Shown: positions 30,931-41,381, counted from the stretch's first letter. The stretch: 64,000 bases of DNA from Pandoraea thiooxydans (GCF_001931675.1 NZ_CP014839.1:1860001-1924000); one strand, 5' to 3'. Numbers and translations: made by a program. Notes: generated by a model from the letters alone, not told the origin.

Positions 30931-31650
30931 TCAGCCCTGCGGGCGCGCGGCCGCCGCCGGCTGCCCGCAGGCCAGATTGGCGGGCACGGCGATATCCATC
31001 ATCTTGGGCGTCGGCAAATTGAGGTTATTCATCAGTGCGATGTATTCGCTCTCGGTCTTGCCCGCCAGACGCGGATTGAAGCGTTTTTCCTCGCCGATGC
31101 TCGAGGCCGTCCAGCCTTTGTAATCGTGACCTGGGTAGAGGGTCGTGTCGTCGGGCAGGCGAAACAGCTTATTGGCGATCGAATCCCACGAACGGGCCGG
31201 GTCGCCGCCCTGAAAATCCGTGCGTCCGGTGCCGCGAATCAGCAGCGCATCACCGGTGAAGACCGCGCGCGGCGCAACCGGCCCTAGCACGAAACTGAAC
31301 GACTCGTCGGTGTGCCCGGGCGTGTACAACGCGCACAGTTCGATGCCGTCCACGCACAGGATTTCCCCGTCGCCCACACGCCGCGACACGCATTCCGCTC
31401 GGGAGCGCTCGCCCATGATCGTGGTGCATTGGGTCGCGTCGCGCAGATCGCCGAGCGCGGTCACGTGATCGGCATGGGTGTGGGTGTCGATCGCATGCAC
31501 CAGCCGCAGCTCGAGTTGTTCGATCAGCGTCGTGTAGTCGGCCAGGCGTTCCTTCACCGGGTCGATGAGCAGCGCTTCGCCGCCGGGCCTGGAGGCGAGC
31601 AGATAGGTATATGTGCTCGATGTCGCGTCGAAAAACTGGCGAAAAATCAT
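30931..31650 (-). CDS. ETHE1/Blh-type persulfide dioxygenase (metallo-beta-lactamase fold)
   Basis: A 239-residue MBL-fold protein. FDATSSTYTYLLA at the N terminus and HTHTHADHVTALGDL (metal motif as DTHTHADH) identify the ETHE1/persulfide dioxygenase group; YTPGHTDESFSF, FTGDALLIRGTGRTDFQGGD and LYPGHDYKG complete the iron site. The enzyme oxidises glutathione persulfide to sulfite and glutathione. It is monocistronic now, with the IS110 element abutting its 3' end, and carries the 40-bp palindrome only 24 bases before its start. Confidence 0.93.
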   Translation of the reverse strand: MIFRQFFDATSSTYTYLLASRPGGEALLIDPVKERLADYTTLIEQLELRLVHAIDTHTHADHVTALGDLRDATQCTTIMGERSRAECVSRRVGDGEILCVDGIELCALYTPGHTDESFSFVLGPVAPRAVFTGDALLIRGTGRTDFQGGDPARSWDSIANKLFRLPDDTTLYPGHDYKGWTASSIGEEKRFNPRLAGKTESEYIALMNNLNLPTPKMMDIAVPANLACGQPAAAARPQG

Positions 31651-31673
31651 GGGGATGTCGGCCTATGACGTCA

Positions 31674-31713
31674 ATATTACTTATTGGAATAAACATATAC
31701 CTATAAGTAATAT
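31674..31713 (-). promoter_or_regulatory. 40-bp palindromic operator upstream of the persulfide dioxygenase gene (copy B)
   Basis: Arms ATATTACT (31674-31681) and AGTAATAT (31706-31713) with a 24-base centre, the same architecture as the copy before the TauE/SafE gene. Its edge is 24 bases from the start codon, so a bound protein would cover the promoter. It is therefore likely a repressor operator responding to sulfide or persulfide. Confidence 0.7.
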
Positions 31714-31752
31714 GCTATAAGCCGGCAACTTTCCTGTCAATGCGGTCTTGCA

Positions 31753-34700
31753 CTATGAATGCGGCGCCTGACCCAACATCACTAGTACACGATGGAGCTG
31801 GCCGTCGTCGACCAGCGCGACGCTGTGGGTATTCGAGGGCAGGGGCACGCCGTCCAGTTCGACCCGCGCGACGCCTTTGGACACGCCCTGGGGGTTATCG
31901 ACTGTTATCAGGTAGTGCGTCGCGCCATGTCGGTAGTCGAGCCGGAAGCTGCGCCAGTCGCGAGGGATGCAAGGATCGACGGTCAAGTTCTCGCCATGCT
32001 TTTGCAGGCCCAGGACCGATTCGAGTCCGCCGCGATAAAGCCACCCGGCCGAACCGGTATACCAGGTCCAGCCACCGCGCCTGACGTGCGCCGGCGCGGC
32101 ATAAATATCGCCCGCCACCACATACGGCTCGACCTTATAGGCGTGCACGCCGGCACGGGTCGAGGCATGATTGACGGGATTGAGCATCTTGAGCAAATCA
32201 CCCGCCCGATCCCCGTCGCCCAGCATTGCATAGGCGATCATGCACCACGCCGCGGCATGCGTATATTGGCCGCCGTTCTCGCGCACGCCGGGCAGGTAGC
32301 CTTTGATGTATCCGGGATCATACGGCGTTTTATCGAACGGCGGCGCGAGCAGCAGCACCAGATCATCGCCCGGCCTAATCAAATACTGCTCGACCGACGC
32401 CATCGCGCGCCGTTGCCGCGCGAGCTCGGCCGCGCCCGATATCACGCTCCAGCTTTGCGCCAGCGAATCGATCCGGCACTCCGCATTGGCCGAACTGCCC
32501 AGCGGCGTGCCGTCGTCGAAATAGGCGCGCCGATACCAGGCGCCATCCCAGGCGTCTTTTTTCAACGCGGCGCGCAAGGCGGCGGCGTGCTTGTGCCAGC
32601 GCTCGACGCAGGCATGCTCGCCGCGCGCGGCGGCGAGCACGGAAAATTTCGCGATGGTCGAGTACAGGAACCAGCCAAGCCACACGCTTTCCCCCTTGCC
32701 CGCCTGGCCCACGCGGTTCATGCCGTCGTTCCAGTCGCCGCCGCCCATCAACGGCAGCCCATGCGCTCCATTGGCCAGGCTGCAATCGATCGCGCGCACG
32801 CAATGCTCGAACAGCGTCCCGGTCTGGGCCGAGACCTTCGGCGCGTAATAGGCGTCTTCGTGCTCGGCCGGCACCGCAGGGCCTTCGAGGAATGGCAGCC
32901 CTTCATCCAGGACAGCCGCGTCGGCAGTTACCGACACGTATTGCGCGACCACATACGGTAACCAGAGGCGGTCATCGGAGATATGGGTACGCACACCGCG
33001 CCCCTGCTGCGGATGCCACCAATGCTGCACGTCGCCCTCGACAAACTGCCGGGCAGCCGCATCCAGCAGATGAGCGCGCGCGAGATCCGGCCGCGCCATA
33101 TTCAGCGCCATGCAGTCTTGCAGTTGATCCCGGAATCCATAAGCGCCGCTGGCTTGGTAAAAGGCTGCGCGCGCCCACATCCGGCACGCCAGCACCTGAT
33201 AGAGCAGCCAGCCGTTGAGCATCAGATCGGTGGCGCGATCCGGGGTTTCGACCTGCACCTTGGTCAAGATGCGGTCCCACTGCGCATTTACTTCGGCGAG
33301 CACTTCCGTCGGGTCGAGCGCGCGGTAGCGGCCGATCAGTTGCCGGGCTGCCGGCCGGTCGGCGGTCTGGCCGAGCAGGAAAGTCAGCTGCACGCGTTGG
33401 CCGGGCGCGAGTTCAACCGCGGTCTGAAGCGCGCTGCATGGATCGAATCCGGCGCCGGTGCGGTTGCTCAGGCCGGCTGAGCCAGCCAATGCCGCCGGTT
33501 GCTCGAGCGTGCCGTTGCGGCCGATGAATTCGGTGCGATCACCCGTCCACGACGTTTTGCGGCCGACCCAGTCGACGAAGGCAATGCGCTTGCCGAACCC
33601 GGCATTCCAGGGGTTGGCGGCAAACATCGCGCCGGTCTGCGCATCCATTTCCGTCACGATGAACGGAGCGCTGGCGGCCCTGGATGTGCCCAACACCCAC
33701 TCGGCATAACCCGTCACCGAGAGTTTGCGCGGGCGGGAAGACAGGCTCTCCAGCGTCAGGACCGAAATCTTGACCGGATCGCTCCAGCTCACGAATTGCA
33801 GCAATTCGCTCATCACGCCGTGCGAGCTGTGCTGAAAACGGCTATAGCCATGGCCGTGACGGGCGATGTAGCGGGTGTTTTCGATTCGTATCGGCAGTGC
33901 AGTGGGCGCCCAAAGCTCCCCCGTTTCGTCATCGCGCAAATAAAACACCTCGCCCGGCGTATCGCAAACCGGATCGTTGGACCAAGGCGTTAGCTGGTTC
34001 GCCTGGCTGTTCTCCGACCACGTGTAGCCGGCACCGGACTCGGAGACTTGAAAGCCGAAAGCCGGATTCGCAATTACGTTGATCCAGGGCGCCGGCGTAC
34101 GCTGATCCGGCCCCAGCACGGTGACATACTCGCGGCCCTGGCTGGCGAAGCCGCCCAGGCCATTGAAAAACTCCAGCGTCGGCACGGCCGGCAGCGCCGT
34201 TTGCGCGAATGCCCGGGGCGTCAGCGGCGCCGGCAAGGGCGGTGGGGCGACCGGCTTGGATTCCGCGCGGCGCAGGCGCAACACCTGCTCCTCCAGGCTG
34301 CCTTGCTGGATGCCCAGCACCACCGCGCGCGCCGCGCACAACAGCAGATCCCGTTCGGAAGCCTCGATCAAGTCGGCGCGCAGCACGAAAATGCCGCCAC
34401 CCCTGCCCCCCGGGGCGGGCGTCGCCTGGCAGCCGCTCACCATATTTTCCAGCGACGTTTGCAAATCCTGGACATAAGAGGCTTTTCTCTCGTTCAGGAT
34501 AACCAGATCGACCGCCAGGCCCTTGCCATGCCAATATTCGTGCGCGCGCAGCAACTGCCGGACAATTTCACGATCTTCCTGATCGTCGGTGCGCACCAGC
34601 ACAATCGGCAGATCTCCCGAAATGCTATAGCGCCACAGGGCCGTGGCATTGAGCGTATTACGCTTGAGTACCTCGCTGCTGGGTCGCATGACGGGGTCGG

Positions 34701-37700
34701 AATAGAGCACCCGATTGGCGAGGTACTGAAAGGTATGCGCTTCCTCCGCCGTGATCCCGAGATGGTGCAGGCGCACCTGGCCCTGCGTCCACGCCAGGGT
34801 CGAGATGCGCTCGAAACTCGCCGCATCGCGGTATTTGTCCGCCAGATCGATGATCTCACCGCGGGTTGGCGCGACCATGGTGGCGAACAGGATATCCGCC
34901 GTGGCGCCAGCCGCGACCTGCACGCGAGTGCGCAGGCTCAGCACCGGATCGAGCACCGATCCCACGGTATTGGAGAGCGGCCGGCCGTCCATGATCGCGA
35001 CCGGATCGCGTATTGGGTGGCCGCGCCCGAGAAAGCGGGCACGATCGGTCTCATAGCCGACGTTTTCGCTGCGCGAGCCGCCGGCCAGGATGTGCGCGGC
35101 CCATACCGGGGCGTCGGTAGCGCTGTGCGGTCGTCGCATGGCCAGCAGACCGTGCACTTCCGGCAAGTATTCGGTATGGATGAAAAGATTCGAAAAGGCC
35201 GGGTGCGTCGCGTCGGCCGCCATGGGCGCGAGCACGACCTCCGCATAGGAAGTCAGTTCGATTTCCACGGCTTGCGCGCCCGAATTGGTAAGCGTGAGAC
35301 GGCGGATCTCGGCGTTGTCTTCCGGCGAAACAATGATTTCCAGACAGGTCGAAAGGGTCCCGTCGTGGCGCACGAAGCGGGCTCGATCCTCCGAGAAAAC
35401 CACCTCGTAGCGATCGGGTTCCAGGCCGAGCGGCTGATAGGTTGCAGACCACACGTCGCCGCTCGCGGTATCGCGCAGGAAAATATAGCTTCCCCAAGCG
35501 TCGCAAGTGACATCCTCGCGCCAGCGCGTCACGGCCAGACCATCCCAGACGCTATACCCCGAGCCCGCGGTGGTCACCATCACGGCATAGCGCCCGTTCG
35601 ACAGCAGATGAGTCGACGGCACGGCTTGCCGGGCCGAGTGAAAGCGGCGGGAAACAGGCCTGATGATCTCTTTGGCCAGTACCGCATCGGCGATATCCGG
35701 GCGAACTTGAGCTTTTCCGACTTCACGTGGACGCGGTTCCTGCAGCAGCAGATCGGCGGCGCGAACGATCGGTTGACGATGAAAGCGGCGGCGCATGACA
35801 TCGTCGAACAGCACGTTGCCAAGCGCCACCAGGGACATTCCCTGGTGGTGGGTCATATAGGTGCGCACGGGCGCCACGCTGCGGTTTTCGGGCAGGCGCG
35901 ACGGCGTGAAATCGATCGCATCGTAGTAACCGAAGATGCCGCGCCCGCCGGCTGCATCGAGTTGCTTGAAGTTGGCGACGGCCGCGCGCGTATCGTACAT
36001 GGCGGCGAGCAGGGTAGCGTACGGCGCAATCACCAGGTGCTGTGCCAAGCCGCGTTTCAATCCCAGTTCCGGGATGCCGAAGTCGGCATACTGATACGTC
36101 AAGGCGCGATCGCGGACGTTATAGGCCGACTCGGAAACGCCCCACGGCAGGTGTCGCTCGCGCCCGTATGCGATTTGCCGCTTGACGGCCAGATGACAGG
36201 TTTCATCCAGCAGGCTGTATGACGGCGTGAACATCACCAGCGAGGGCATCAGGTACTCGAACATCGAGCCTGACCAGGACATCAGGACCGCGCCGCTGCC
36301 CTGTGGCGTCATCGGACGTCCCAGGCGGAACCAATGGGTGGCCGCGACGTCGCCCTTGGCGATGGCGATAAAGCTGGCCAGGCGGGACTCCGAAGCGAGC
36401 AAATCGTAGTAGCTGTTGTCCAGCACTCCTTCCTTGATGCGATAACCCACCGAGAACAGGCGGCGTTCGGGATCGAAAAGAAAGCCGAATTCCATTTCCT
36501 CGCATAGACGCCTTGCAGTCGCAGCCAGGGCTTCGAGCCGACCGGCCAGCCCGGCGCAGGCATTTCCGATCGGATGCAAGGCGTCACGGGCGACAGCGGC
36601 GGCATCGCCAAAGCCGTGTCCGGTGGCGGGGCCGGCCGACAATGCCGTACTGAGCGAATGGCAAAAATCAGGAGTCGCGGCGATCGAGATGCCGGGCTGC
36701 AATGCGCCCTCGCGACGCGGCAAAGGCGTGGCGTATTCGATTGCCTGCACAAGCGAGGTCGGCACGCATAACGGCAGGTCGCGACGATGGCTGGCGACAT
36801 CGGCGCGGATCGATTGCGCCCAGGCCAGCACCTCGCTGTGCTGCGCGTCGCCTCGCTCCGCGGCAAAAGTCTGCGCCAGATCGAGCAGCGTCGCCGCCCG
36901 CTCTTCGAGCCCATGCCATCGGCCGGACCAGTCGACGTCGTTCATTGGCGCCTCAAGCAGCCACTGTTCGAAATCATCGAGCCCTTCGTTGAGCTGACGC
37001 AAGTTGACCGTCAAGGTACGGCGGTCGTCTCGCTCGGCCTGGATCGCTTCGCGCAGCAGCCATACGGTATCCCGGACTCCCGCCAACTGTGCTGCGCAAA
37101 ACACCGGCTGCTGCGCCATTTCGAGGCAGCCGCTGGCAAGCGCGAGCAAGTGGCCAGCCAGATTACCGCTGTCGACCGACGAAATATATTGCGGATTGAG
37201 CGGGCTTAGCGTGCAGGTGTCATACCAATTGAAAAAATGTCCGCGAAAACGCTGCAGGGCCTGCATCGTCCCCAGCGTCGTCTCGAGCCTTTCCACCATT
37301 TCCGTGATGCCCAGCCAGCCAAAATCGCGCGCTGAAAGCGTCGACAGCAGATAAAGCCCGAAATTGGTTGGGGAACTTCGGTGCGCGACAATCGGCGCCG
37401 GGTCTTCCTGGAAATTATCGGGCGGCAGTCCGTGATCCTGCTCGGTGACAAAAGTGGCAAAAAATCGCCAGATGCGGCGCCCGGCCATGCGCATCGCCAC
37501 CACGTCGGCGGCCTTGCCGGGGTAGGGCGGGGCAGTCTTCGGCGGCGCGCTGATCCATTGAGAAAAAAATGGCGAGATCCCCCACAGCACGAGAAACGGC
37601 GCGGCCAATCGCAGGTTGTCGGGATTAAGGTAGGCCACCACGGCGGCACACAGCACGGCAATGAAGATGGCGCCGCGCAAAGACCAGGTGAAACTGCCCA

Positions 37701-40503
37701 GCGAAATGCCCGCGCGCAATTTCGCCTGCGCGGCGGTCACCCATTCGAGCAGCAGGCGGCGGCTGACCAGCAAACGGAACAGCGTGCGGCCGACGGCATC
37801 GAGCGCCAGCCAGGCGTGGTTCGCCAGCAACGTGACGGCAATCAGCAGGTGGCTGCCACCATAAGCCACGTCTTTGCCCACGGCACGCAGATGGCTGCGG
37901 ATCGATATGCCACTGCGCGGCGGTATCAAGCCCTGGCACAGCGACAACAGCGCCGGCAGGGCAAGTGCGAGCAGCACGTAACCGCTCCACAGGCCGACGG
38001 GTACTCGCGGCAGCACCCAACTTGCCAGTAACGTGAAGATCATGGCTGGCGCGGATAGCGAGCGACGCAAGTTGTCGATCATTTTCCAGCGGCCGATGGC
38101 GGGAATCGATTCGCCGGTGAGGCCTGCAATCCATGGCAGCAACTGCCAATCGCCTCTTATCCATCGGTGCGAGCGGGTTGCCGCGACTTGAGAGTGGGAA
38201 GGAAAATCTTCGAATAATTCAATGTCCGTCACCAAGCCGCAGCGCACGAAGACACTTTCCAATAAATCGTGACTGAGCACGGTATTTTCGGGAATGCGGC
38301 CGGCCAACCCGCTCTCGAAAGCGTCGACGTCATAGATGCCTTTGCCGGTATAACTGCCTTCGCCGAATAGATCCTGGTAGACGTTCGAGACTGCGCCGGC
38401 GTAGGGATCGATACCGCACGGCCCGGAGAAAATGCATTGGAAAATGGACCTTTCCTGAGCCGTGGGGAGCGTCGGAGTGATGCGCGGCTGCAAAATGCCG
38501 TACCCTTCGACGACCCGGCGCGAGCGCGGATCGATCCTCGGCTGGTTCAAAGGATGCGCCGCGGTACCGACCAATTGGCGCACGGCGTCGATCGGCAGCC
38601 GCGTATCGCTATCGAGCGTCAGCACATAACGTACGCCGGCGGGTGCACGCGGCGGCGGGCCACCCACGGGCAGGAACGAGGTATCTGTCGCTCCGCGCAA
38701 AAGGCGGTTGAATTCGTGCAACTTGCCGCGCTTTCGCTCCCAGGCAATCCATTTGCGCTGGGCCTGGTTCCACAAGCGCCTGCGGTGGAACAGGAAGAAG
38801 CGCGGGGTGCCGTCGAGCGCGGCGCCATATTGTGCATTGAGCGTCGCGATTTTCTCCGCCGCGGCGTTCAACAGCGCCCAATCGCCGTCGCGATATTCGG
38901 TGTCTGCATCGGCCCAGTCCGACAGCAGCGCGAAAAGTATGTCGCCCTTGGCGTTGGCAAGGTAATGCACTTCCAGTTGTTCTATTTGCGCCTCGATTGC
39001 CGCTTGCGACGTGAGCAGCGTCGGCACCACGACAAAAGTCCGCAGTTCCGGCGGGATACCTTGCTTCAGCGCCAAACGCGCCAGATGATGCGGCGCGACC
39101 AGCCCGGTGATAGCTTTGTTGATCAGCGTAACCGCCATGTCCGAGGCCGGGAAAAACCCCAGCAAGCCCAGTAGAAGCGCCCCTGCCAGACCCACGCCGG
39201 CATTGATGCTGGGCCATAGCGGCAGGCACAACAGCACCGCGCTGAGCAGCAGGATCGTACCGATATACGCTGCCGTGGCGCGTGAGGTGTAGGCGCGCAG
39301 CAAATGCTGCTTCCACGTCGGGCGAAAACCGACTTCGCGCTCGAAGGCAGGGCGACCGCTGGAAATGAGGTAATAACCGGGGTCGGCGATGCGCCCGTCG
39401 GATAGGTTGCCCCGCTCGGCGTTGCCCGCCGCCTTGGCCACCGCCGCGCGGGCGATTTCGAGTTCGGTATGCCGCGATTGTTCGGCCAGCACCTCGATGG
39501 CGTGGCGATACCGGTCGCGGGTCGTGAAATCCATGCTCGGATAGACTGGATGGCGGCGCAGGCATTCGTCGACCAGGCTGACGTCCTCGACGAGCGGGCG
39601 CCAGTCGAACGCGTACATGTCGCGCATGCTGGTGATGAGGTTGCGCACGGTCATATTGGCGGCCGCTTGTTCAGCGTGCTCGGCCTGCACGACATCGTCA
39701 AACGATTGCGCCTGGCGCGCCAATTGCTGATTCAGTCTTTGCAGCGAGATATCCTGGTAGCGCAGGCGCTGAATCAATTGCACCACGAAAGCCGATCCGA
39801 ACGGTTCGGCAATCAGCTTGTTCATCGCCGTATCGATGGCCTGCGGCGTTTGAGCGCGAAGCGCCAGCAAATGGTCGGCGATTTCGTCGGCTTTCTGACG
39901 CCCCGTTTGCGCGCCAATGACATGCACGCTTAACCGGCGCAGATTCTCGATCATCACGCACTGCAGGGTCAGCGGAATGGCCCACAATTCAGCAATGGTC
40001 AGCGGCTCGATGCGTTGATAGGCGCGCAGAAAGCGTCGCAGCAAGACAGCATCGAAGCGGCTATCGGTATGCGCGACGAACGCCCAGATCACGCCATAAA
40101 TGCGAGGCTTGCCATGGAGCGGGCCATCCGAAAGCATCGGCAACACCCAATAGGAGCGCTGCGCCTGCCCCAAGCGAGTTTCCTTGAACAGCCCTTCGAT
40201 CACGCGGAAATTGTCGAGCAGCCACTCGGCCGCCGGCGTGATCGAGCGGCGCTGCAGCGTTGCCTGAGATATCGCGCGATAGCATTTGAGCAAGACGCGT
40301 TCATTGTCGGCCGCGCGTGCGGCCAACGCTCGTCCGTTGCCGCGGCGGGCGGAGACGACCTGCGCCGCGGCCAAGCTGGCCGCGTGTTGCTCGAGCCGTT
40401 CCGTGCTGAAAAGTTCGGCGCGAATCGGCGGCTCGCGCGGGCCGAGATCGCCGACGGTACGCTTAGGGCCAACGAAGCCCGGAAAGCGCGGCAGGAGCCA
40501 CAT
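31753..40503 (-). CDS. ndvB: NdvB/ChvB-like cyclic beta-1,2-glucan synthase
   Basis: A giant 2916-residue membrane protein. Start ATG 40503 (MWLLPRFPGFVG) follows AAGAGGT on the minus strand. The layout is: N-terminal helical part (1-400); membrane helices (about 410-480); a GT84-type glycosyltransferase with LTLDSDTRLP near residue 627 and SHRWIRGDWQLLPW near 779; further membrane helices; a glycoamylase-like region (MTHHQGMSLVALGN); tandem sugar-binding modules; and a C-terminal GH94 phosphorylase-like domain (LMGGGDWNDGMNRVG, QYTHAAAWCMIAYAML). Such proteins make, size and cyclise periplasmic beta-1,2-glucans. Specificity is inferred from the family. Confidence 0.93.
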   Translation of the reverse strand: MWLLPRFPGFVGPKRTVGDLGPREPPIRAELFSTERLEQHAASLAAAQVVSARRGNGRALAARAADNERVLLKCYRAISQATLQRRSITPAAEWLLDNFRVIEGLFKETRLGQAQRSYWVLPMLSDGPLHGKPRIYGVIWAFVAHTDSRFDAVLLRRFLRAYQRIEPLTIAELWAIPLTLQCVMIENLRRLSVHVIGAQTGRQKADEIADHLLALRAQTPQAIDTAMNKLIAEPFGSAFVVQLIQRLRYQDISLQRLNQQLARQAQSFDDVVQAEHAEQAAANMTVRNLITSMRDMYAFDWRPLVEDVSLVDECLRRHPVYPSMDFTTRDRYRHAIEVLAEQSRHTELEIARAAVAKAAGNAERGNLSDGRIADPGYYLISSGRPAFEREVGFRPTWKQHLLRAYTSRATAAYIGTILLLSAVLLCLPLWPSINAGVGLAGALLLGLLGFFPASDMAVTLINKAITGLVAPHHLARLALKQGIPPELRTFVVVPTLLTSQAAIEAQIEQLEVHYLANAKGDILFALLSDWADADTEYRDGDWALLNAAAEKIATLNAQYGAALDGTPRFFLFHRRRLWNQAQRKWIAWERKRGKLHEFNRLLRGATDTSFLPVGGPPPRAPAGVRYVLTLDSDTRLPIDAVRQLVGTAAHPLNQPRIDPRSRRVVEGYGILQPRITPTLPTAQERSIFQCIFSGPCGIDPYAGAVSNVYQDLFGEGSYTGKGIYDVDAFESGLAGRIPENTVLSHDLLESVFVRCGLVTDIELFEDFPSHSQVAATRSHRWIRGDWQLLPWIAGLTGESIPAIGRWKMIDNLRRSLSAPAMIFTLLASWVLPRVPVGLWSGYVLLALALPALLSLCQGLIPPRSGISIRSHLRAVGKDVAYGGSHLLIAVTLLANHAWLALDAVGRTLFRLLVSRRLLLEWVTAAQAKLRAGISLGSFTWSLRGAIFIAVLCAAVVAYLNPDNLRLAAPFLVLWGISPFFSQWISAPPKTAPPYPGKAADVVAMRMAGRRIWRFFATFVTEQDHGLPPDNFQEDPAPIVAHRSSPTNFGLYLLSTLSARDFGWLGITEMVERLETTLGTMQALQRFRGHFFNWYDTCTLSPLNPQYISSVDSGNLAGHLLALASGCLEMAQQPVFCAAQLAGVRDTVWLLREAIQAERDDRRTLTVNLRQLNEGLDDFEQWLLEAPMNDVDWSGRWHGLEERAATLLDLAQTFAAERGDAQHSEVLAWAQSIRADVASHRRDLPLCVPTSLVQAIEYATPLPRREGALQPGISIAATPDFCHSLSTALSAGPATGHGFGDAAAVARDALHPIGNACAGLAGRLEALAATARRLCEEMEFGFLFDPERRLFSVGYRIKEGVLDNSYYDLLASESRLASFIAIAKGDVAATHWFRLGRPMTPQGSGAVLMSWSGSMFEYLMPSLVMFTPSYSLLDETCHLAVKRQIAYGRERHLPWGVSESAYNVRDRALTYQYADFGIPELGLKRGLAQHLVIAPYATLLAAMYDTRAAVANFKQLDAAGGRGIFGYYDAIDFTPSRLPENRSVAPVRTYMTHHQGMSLVALGNVLFDDVMRRRFHRQPIVRAADLLLQEPRPREVGKAQVRPDIADAVLAKEIIRPVSRRFHSARQAVPSTHLLSNGRYAVMVTTAGSGYSVWDGLAVTRWREDVTCDAWGSYIFLRDTASGDVWSATYQPLGLEPDRYEVVFSEDRARFVRHDGTLSTCLEIIVSPEDNAEIRRLTLTNSGAQAVEIELTSYAEVVLAPMAADATHPAFSNLFIHTEYLPEVHGLLAMRRPHSATDAPVWAAHILAGGSRSENVGYETDRARFLGRGHPIRDPVAIMDGRPLSNTVGSVLDPVLSLRTRVQVAAGATADILFATMVAPTRGEIIDLADKYRDAASFERISTLAWTQGQVRLHHLGITAEEAHTFQYLANRVLYSDPVMRPSSEVLKRNTLNATALWRYSISGDLPIVLVRTDDQEDREIVRQLLRAHEYWHGKGLAVDLVILNERKASYVQDLQTSLENMVSGCQATPAPGGRGGGIFVLRADLIEASERDLLLCAARAVVLGIQQGSLEEQVLRLRRAESKPVAPPPLPAPLTPRAFAQTALPAVPTLEFFNGLGGFASQGREYVTVLGPDQRTPAPWINVIANPAFGFQVSESGAGYTWSENSQANQLTPWSNDPVCDTPGEVFYLRDDETGELWAPTALPIRIENTRYIARHGHGYSRFQHSSHGVMSELLQFVSWSDPVKISVLTLESLSSRPRKLSVTGYAEWVLGTSRAASAPFIVTEMDAQTGAMFAANPWNAGFGKRIAFVDWVGRKTSWTGDRTEFIGRNGTLEQPAALAGSAGLSNRTGAGFDPCSALQTAVELAPGQRVQLTFLLGQTADRPAARQLIGRYRALDPTEVLAEVNAQWDRILTKVQVETPDRATDLMLNGWLLYQVLACRMWARAAFYQASGAYGFRDQLQDCMALNMARPDLARAHLLDAAARQFVEGDVQHWWHPQQGRGVRTHISDDRLWLPYVVAQYVSVTADAAVLDEGLPFLEGPAVPAEHEDAYYAPKVSAQTGTLFEHCVRAIDCSLANGAHGLPLMGGGDWNDGMNRVGQAGKGESVWLGWFLYSTIAKFSVLAAARGEHACVERWHKHAAALRAALKKDAWDGAWYRRAYFDDGTPLGSSANAECRIDSLAQSWSVISGAAELARQRRAMASVEQYLIRPGDDLVLLLAPPFDKTPYDPGYIKGYLPGVRENGGQYTHAAAWCMIAYAMLGDGDRAGDLLKMLNPVNHASTRAGVHAYKVEPYVVAGDIYAAPAHVRRGGWTWYTGSAGWLYRGGLESVLGLQKHGENLTVDPCIPRDWRSFRLDYRHGATHYLITVDNPQGVSKGVARVELDGVPLPSNTHSVALVDDGQLHRVLVMLGQAPHS

Positions 40504-40810
40504 AGTGATACCTCTTAGGTCGCTGGATTGGGTCGGTGACGCCCGTCTTGCCGGCCGGTTGCGTTCGCGACCCATGCACGGGACCGGTCAGGCTATTCGA
40601 CAAGAAGCGAACGAGGCCTACTGGCGGCTGGCGAGAGCGTGACGCGGCGGTACTTGATCCGCCGCTTGTCGCGGCACCGCAGGTACTCGCTTGAAACGAG
40701 GTGTCGCGGAGGCGTGCCGCCATGCTCATGCCGAGTGCCGACCGCAACCACAAGGTCGGTACGAAAGCGGCGTCACACATGAAAGTGTCACAGAATTGCG
40801 CCTTTCGGTA

Positions 40811-40826
40811 TGTACGGCAGCGTACA
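40811..40826. promoter_or_regulatory. TGTACG-N4-CGTACA palindrome, site 1 (perfect)
   Basis: TGTACG-GCAG-CGTACA is a perfect 16-bp palindrome in the ndvB/lipoprotein intergenic region. The TGT-N10-ACA layout equals that of Crp-family sites (TGTGA-N6-TCACA). Flanks GTA on the left and GA on the right recur at other copies in this window. Confidence 0.65.
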
Positions 40827-40958
40827 GAGCGCTACCGCCTGGCCGTGGCAGTTTCGCGTCTATTAATCCGTGCCAGTTCGTGAGGCACTTGACTTGGCGT
40901 GGTTCTCGCTGGCCGCGTGAGCGCGGCGCGGCATACATCGCCAGAAAGCGCTGAGCTA

Positions 40959-40974
40959 TGTTCGCCACCGAACC
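40959..40974. promoter_or_regulatory. TGTTCG-N4-CGAACC palindrome, site 2 (near-perfect)
   Basis: TGTTCG-CCAC-CGAACC deviates from perfect symmetry only at the last base. It lies 109 bases before the small lipoprotein start and carries the same flanks (CTA before, GAC after) as other copies of the motif. Confidence 0.5.
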
Positions 40975-41082
40975 GACAACGGCCGGTCGCGTGGTTATGT
41001 TGACGGTGACGGCAAGCGAGCCGGGCATCTATGTAGACCATGATGGTCGTGCGCTTTGCTTGCCAAACCATTGGCGGAAAAA

Positions 41083-41280
41083 ATGAACAGACGGAACGGC
41101 AAGGTGATTGTGGTATTGGCGACGAGCGTGTTGGTGCTGGCCTTATCTGCGTGCCAGAAACCGGAGGGTCCGGCGCAGCGCGCCGGTAAGGCCGTCGATA
41201 GCGCGGCATCAAATGCCGGACAGCAGATCGAGAACGCGGGCGACAACATCAAAAACGCGGCAAAAAAAGACAGCAAGTAG
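41083..41280 (+). CDS. Small entericidin-like lipoprotein
   Basis: A 65-residue protein beginning MNRRNGKVIVVLATSV, with a lipobox LALSAC that places the lipidated cysteine at residue 24. The mature 42-residue part (GKAVDSAASNAGQQIENAG and onward) is an Ala/Asn/Lys-rich amphipathic helix resembling entericidin-like envelope lipoproteins. It is probably anchored in the membrane and stress-induced. The ATG at 41083 gives a proper signal peptide; the longer frame from 41056 does not. A Crp-type site lies 109 bases upstream. Confidence 0.75.
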   Translation: MNRRNGKVIVVLATSVLVLALSACQKPEGPAQRAGKAVDSAASNAGQQIENAGDNIKNAAKKDSK

Positions 41281-41381
41281 CGTGCCCACCGGCATATGCA
41301 ACCAGCCCGTCTGGCGGCGCGGATCGCGATCTGCTGGTCACCCGGTAAAGGTTCGGGAAATCTAAAATCTTGGATACGGTC

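Larger units (their letters stand above)
40504..41082. other. Intergenic region between ndvB and the small lipoprotein gene
   Basis: Nearly 580 bases with no convincing gene. It contains a perfect 7-bp hairpin (GCGGCGG at 40644-40650, CCGCCGC at 40659-40665) and two Crp-type palindromes listed separately. Promoters for ndvB (leftward) and the lipoprotein gene (rightward) must lie here. Confidence 0.6.

Noticed and set aside
34048-36222. 724-codon plus-strand frame opposite ndvB
   Set aside because: Antisense shadow of a continuous 2916-residue protein with recognised domains on both sides of this stretch.
40776-40795. Imperfect palindrome around CACATGAAAGTGTCAC as another operator
   Set aside because: The arms do not match exactly and no second copy was found in the window.
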